NCBI GenBank assembly: GCA_964603985.1
Contig: CAZRXG010000010.1
Coordinates: forward strand, 1-64,000
Direction: 5' to 3'
Length of the DNA: 64,000 bases
Source: CAZRXG01 sp964603985
GTDB taxonomy: Bacteria; Chloroflexota; Anaerolineae; Aggregatilineales; UBA3940
A program made the translations under genes and the position numbers. This document shows positions 61,656 to 64,000 of the stretch, piece after piece (the stretch's first letter is position 1; the number at the start of each line of letters is the position of its first letter). The notes under the pieces were generated by a model. That model was given only the letters and a program-made list of their open reading frames with translations, made no database searches and had not been told where the DNA came from.

Positions 61656-61982
61656 CTACGCTTCCTGTTCCTCTGTCTCTGCTTCTGCCTTTACCTTTTC
61701 TTTTTCTTTCTTTTCCTCTTCCGGCAGGGTCTTTGCCAGATCTTTGATCTTCTTATTCAGGGTGGCGATCTTCCGGCCACGCCGGATGATGCCGGGCAGC
61801 AGGATCAGCAGCATGGTGACGATGCCCGCCAGATAGGCCACCAGCAGCACCAGCGTTACCGGGCCTTCGACGCCCCAGATCAGGAATGTGATGGGGATGA
61901 CCGTCGGGTTCTGGATGGCAAACGCCACGGCCAGGACTGCCACGATCAGGGCGAGAATCAGAAACACAATTAAGAAGAACAT
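61656..61982 (-). CDS. LapA/DUF1049-family membrane protein in the nuo operon
   Basis: 108 residues with two hydrophobic helices (about 2-24 and 40-65) around an NPTVIPITFLIWG loop. The family signature VxxNxxxV-x-F-F is recognisable. The C-terminal 40 residues are a charged coiled coil (KKIKDLAKTLPEEEKKEKEK). GAGGGGG lies before the ATG. It starts 12 bases after the nuoD stop. LapA-type proteins take part in lipopolysaccharide assembly in enteric bacteria; the role here is unknown. Confidence 0.8.
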   Translation of the reverse strand: MFFLIVFLILALIVAVLAVAFAIQNPTVIPITFLIWGVEGPVTLVLLVAYLAGIVTMLLILLPGIIRRGRKIATLNKKIKDLAKTLPEEEKKEKEKVKAEAETEEQEA

Positions 61983-61994
61983 CGGTTTACCCCC

Positions 61995-63257
61995 TCAGCG
62001 GTCGCAGTCACCGAGCACGATGTCGATGCTGCCGATAATACCGATCAGGTCGGCGAGCATGTACCCCTCGGCGATCCAACCCGTCGATTGCAGGTTGACG
62101 AACGAGGGCGTGCGGAAGTGGATGCGGTAGGGCTTGGGGCCGCCGTCGCTCGCCAGGTAAGCGCCTAACTCGCCGCGCGCCGACTCGATGCGCACGTACA
62201 CCTCGCCCTTGGGTGGCCGGAAGCCCTCCGTCCACAGCTTGAAGTGGTGGATCACGGCTTCCATGCTCTGCCCCAATTCGGAGCGCGGCGGCGGAACGTA
62301 CTTGCGGTTGTCGCTGCGGAAGGGGCCGTCGGGCAGGTTGTCAACCGCCTGGCGGATAATACGCAGCGATTGGCGCATCTCCTGGATGCGGATCAGGTAG
62401 CGGTCGTACACGTCGCAGTTTGTGCCGAGCGGGATATCAAACTCGAAGTGGTCGTAGCTGGAGTAGGGATAGGCCTTGCGGACATCGTAGTTCACGCCTG
62501 AGCCGCGCAGCAGGGGGCCGGTCAGCCCCCAGGCGATGGCCGTCTCCGGGTCGATCACGCCGATGTTCTGGGTGCGCGTAATCCAAAGCGGGTTCTTGTT
62601 GAGCAGGCGCTCGTAGTCGTCCAGCTTGGGCGGCAGGTACTCCAGGAAGTCGTGCACCGCCGGTTTGAACTCAGATGTGATGTCGCGCCACAGGCCGCCG
62701 GGCCGGATGTAGCTGCCCATCATCCGGTGCCCGGAGAGGTTCTCGAACATGTCGAGGATGTGCTCGCGGTCGCGGAAGGTGTACAGCATGACGCTGGTTG
62801 CGCCCAGGTCGAGCACGTGCGTGGCCAGCCAGACCAGGTGACTGGCGATGCGCTGCAATTCGGCGACGATCACGCGCACGTACTGGGCGCGCGGCGGCAC
62901 GTCAAGCTCGCACAGCTTCTCAATTGCCAGACAGTAGACCAGATTGTTGCCCAGGTTGTTGAGATAGTCCATGCGGTCGGTCATGACCAGGGCTTTCTCG
63001 TAGGTCTTGGCTTCCATGTTCTTCTCGATGCCGGTGTGCAGGAAGCCGATGTCCGGGATCACGTTGAGCAGGGTCTCCCCATCCAGCTCGAGCAGCAGGC
63101 GCAGGACGCCGTGCGTGCTGGGATGCTGCGGCCCCATGTTGAGCAGCACGGTGTCGCCCGTGAAGGCATCCTCGGTGACCAGACCGCGAAGCTGCTCAAG
63201 TGCAAGCTCAACCGTTTTGACATCCGATTCGATTTCCGTTCCGGGAGATAACGTCAT
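61995..63257 (-). CDS. nuoD: NADH-quinone oxidoreductase subunit D
   Basis: 420 residues. The quinone-site region starts with NMGPQHPSTHGVLRLLLELDGE, followed by PDIGFLHTGIEKNMEAKTY and RMDYLNNLGNN. A late block, ESARGELGAYLASDGGPKPYRIHFRTPSF, is typical. The conserved His and Tyr that bind the quinone are present in the usual segments. ATG 63257 has AGGGTG upstream; GTG 63275 would add six residues. Confidence 0.95.
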   Translation of the reverse strand: MTLSPGTEIESDVKTVELALEQLRGLVTEDAFTGDTVLLNMGPQHPSTHGVLRLLLELDGETLLNVIPDIGFLHTGIEKNMEAKTYEKALVMTDRMDYLNNLGNNLVYCLAIEKLCELDVPPRAQYVRVIVAELQRIASHLVWLATHVLDLGATSVMLYTFRDREHILDMFENLSGHRMMGSYIRPGGLWRDITSEFKPAVHDFLEYLPPKLDDYERLLNKNPLWITRTQNIGVIDPETAIAWGLTGPLLRGSGVNYDVRKAYPYSSYDHFEFDIPLGTNCDVYDRYLIRIQEMRQSLRIIRQAVDNLPDGPFRSDNRKYVPPPRSELGQSMEAVIHHFKLWTEGFRPPKGEVYVRIESARGELGAYLASDGGPKPYRIHFRTPSFVNLQSTGWIAEGYMLADLIGIIGSIDIVLGDCDR

Positions 63258-63287
63258 GGCTTCACCCTGATTCACATAAAACCAGCC

Positions 63288-63313
63288 GCCGGGCTTGGCG
63301 CGGCCCCGGCTGG
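63288..63313 (-). terminator. Hairpin with T-run between nuoC and nuoD
   Basis: On the minus strand CCAGCCG (63313-63307) pairs with CGGCTGG (63298-63292) and TTTT follows. It lies inside the operon and may weaken transcription after nuoC or be an RNA processing site. Confidence 0.4.
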
Positions 63314-63384
63314 CAGAAAACCTCCGGCGCGTGTGCGGCGGTCTCGCCTGTCGGCAGGACGAGCGCCCTTAAGGACGAGCGCGC

Positions 63385-63903
63385 TTACTCCTTCGGGTGC
63401 GGCTTCTGGGACTGCACGCGCTCGTAGTTGAAGGAGAATTGGACCTCCTCGTAGCCGAGCGGGTAGTCTTTCCGCAGCGGGTGTCCCGTCCAGTCGAAGG
63501 GCAGCAGAATACGCCGCGGGTCGGGATGTCCCTCGAACTTCACGCCGAACATGTCCCACACCTCGCGCTCCTGCCAGTTGGCCGCCGGGTAGACGCCGGT
63601 CAGGCTGGGGACGCTTTCGCCCTCCGAGACGTAGACCTTCAGGCGAAGGGTGTGGCGGAGCGGCAGCGAGTTCAGCACGTAGCTGATGGCGAAGCGAGGC
63701 TCGTCCGGCCAGTAGTCGATACCGCCCAGGTCGGAGAGCATGTTGAACCGCAGGCCCTCCGTGTCACGGCAGAAAGCGGCCACCTCGACAATCGACGCGG
63801 GTTCCACCACCACCGTGACCTCGCCTCGAAATGTGATGACTTCTTTCACCGCTTCCGGGAACTGCTTCTCGAGAGTCGTGGCTATTTCGGCTAGATCGCC
63901 CAT
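63385..63903 (-). CDS. nuoC: NADH-quinone oxidoreductase subunit C
   Basis: 172 residues with the family pattern: MLSDLGGIDYWPDEPRFAISYVLNSLPLRHTLRLKVYV, VPSLTGVYPAANWQEREVWDMFGVKFEGHPDPRRILLP and WTGHPLRKDYPLGYEE. It is an unfused NuoC, not a NuoCD. The Shine-Dalgarno is weak. The end of the preceding gene is about 26 bases away on the minus strand. Confidence 0.94.
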   Translation of the reverse strand: MGDLAEIATTLEKQFPEAVKEVITFRGEVTVVVEPASIVEVAAFCRDTEGLRFNMLSDLGGIDYWPDEPRFAISYVLNSLPLRHTLRLKVYVSEGESVPSLTGVYPAANWQEREVWDMFGVKFEGHPDPRRILLPFDWTGHPLRKDYPLGYEEVQFSFNYERVQSQKPHPKE

Positions 63904-63929
63904 GTGAGTATCCGGTTGTAGGTTGCTTA

Positions 63930-64000
63930 TCAGCCCCGCCAGGAGACCGCCGCGCTGTGAGCGTGGGCGGCTTCTCGGCTGGAGGGACGGCCTTCGGTTA
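63930..64000 (-). CDS. nuoB: Probable C-terminal end of NADH-quinone oxidoreductase subunit B (partial)
   Basis: A minus-strand frame runs from the right edge to TGA at 63932-63930, encoding only about 23 residues (TEGRPSREAAHAHSAAVSWRG and one partial codon). It contains none of the NuoB cluster motifs. The call rests on position: the standard order is nuoA-B-C-D and this frame ends just before nuoC. Treat it as a placeholder. Confidence 0.4.
   Translation of the reverse strand, partial: TEGRPSSREAAHAHSAAVSWRG

Noticed and set aside
63358..63383. Direct repeat GGACGAGCGC between nuoC and nuoD
   Set aside because: Two short copies only; too short to mean more than chance in GC-rich DNA.

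Overview
The window looks like chromosomal DNA of a GC-rich, free-living bacterium, most likely a member of the Chloroflexota (Anaerolineae-like). This is inference: it rests on GC-rich codon use, many sensor proteins with GAF or membrane domains, Pro/Thr-rich lipoproteins, HEAT and pentapeptide repeat proteins, a menaquinone methyltransferase and a full bacterial complex I operon. No 16S rRNA or other phylogenetic marker confirms it. I see no prophage, insertion sequence, integrase or CRISPR array.

Layout. 1-3.5 kb: the start of a membrane-anchored coiled-coil gene, a promoter followed by a dense block of inverted repeats (candidate structured RNA), a DUF4397-LysM protein and dnaA. 3.9-8.5 kb: a methyltransferase, tRNA-Ala, a two-component pair and a small membrane protein. 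8.7-11.3 kb: a three-gene operon of two membrane proteins and a radical SAM enzyme. 11.3-16.7 kb: a BON protein, an alanine dehydrogenase-like protein without its catalytic lysine, a CoA-transferase and RecJ. 17-25.3 kb: aconitase, membrane and lipoproteins, a Tat-exported glycosidase-like protein, methyltransferases including MenG, and a sulfite-oxidase-family protein. 25.5-28.3 kb: tRNA-Val, a histidine kinase and a uracil-DNA glycosylase homologue. 28.4-33.3 kb: accessory genes, part of them lower in GC, including a proteasome-fold (Ntn hydrolase-like) protein, a HEAT-pentapeptide fusion and a HEAT lipoprotein. 33.5-48.4 kb: MurJ, a phosphodiesterase, a lipoprotein, a GNAT/membrane-sensor pair, homoserine dehydrogenase, a GAF protein, a flippase-like/FAD enzyme pair, tRNA-Gly, an ABC exporter, an ECF sigma/anti-sigma pair and a DUF4342 protein. 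48.8-64 kb: the nuo operon on the minus strand, from the probable end of nuoB through nuoC, D, lapA, E, a GNAT gene, F, G, H, I, J, K, L, M and N.

How the genes fit together. Complex I (NuoC-N), MenG and aconitase point to a respiratory, menaquinone-linked metabolism. The CoA-transferase and alanine dehydrogenase homologue sit in one tight operon with a BON protein. MurJ, the flippase-like protein and several lipoproteins serve the cell envelope. Two histidine kinases, one response regulator, an ECF sigma pair and two GAF proteins give a heavy signalling load.

The items most worth a second look are the proteasome-fold protein at 28387-29187, the unassigned structured RNA block at 613-960, the alanine dehydrogenase homologue with glycine in place of Lys75, the DnaA with changed DNA-contact residues, and the GNAT gene embedded between nuoE and nuoF. 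Start sites are often placed downstream of the longest reading frame because a Shine-Dalgarno sequence supports the shorter form.
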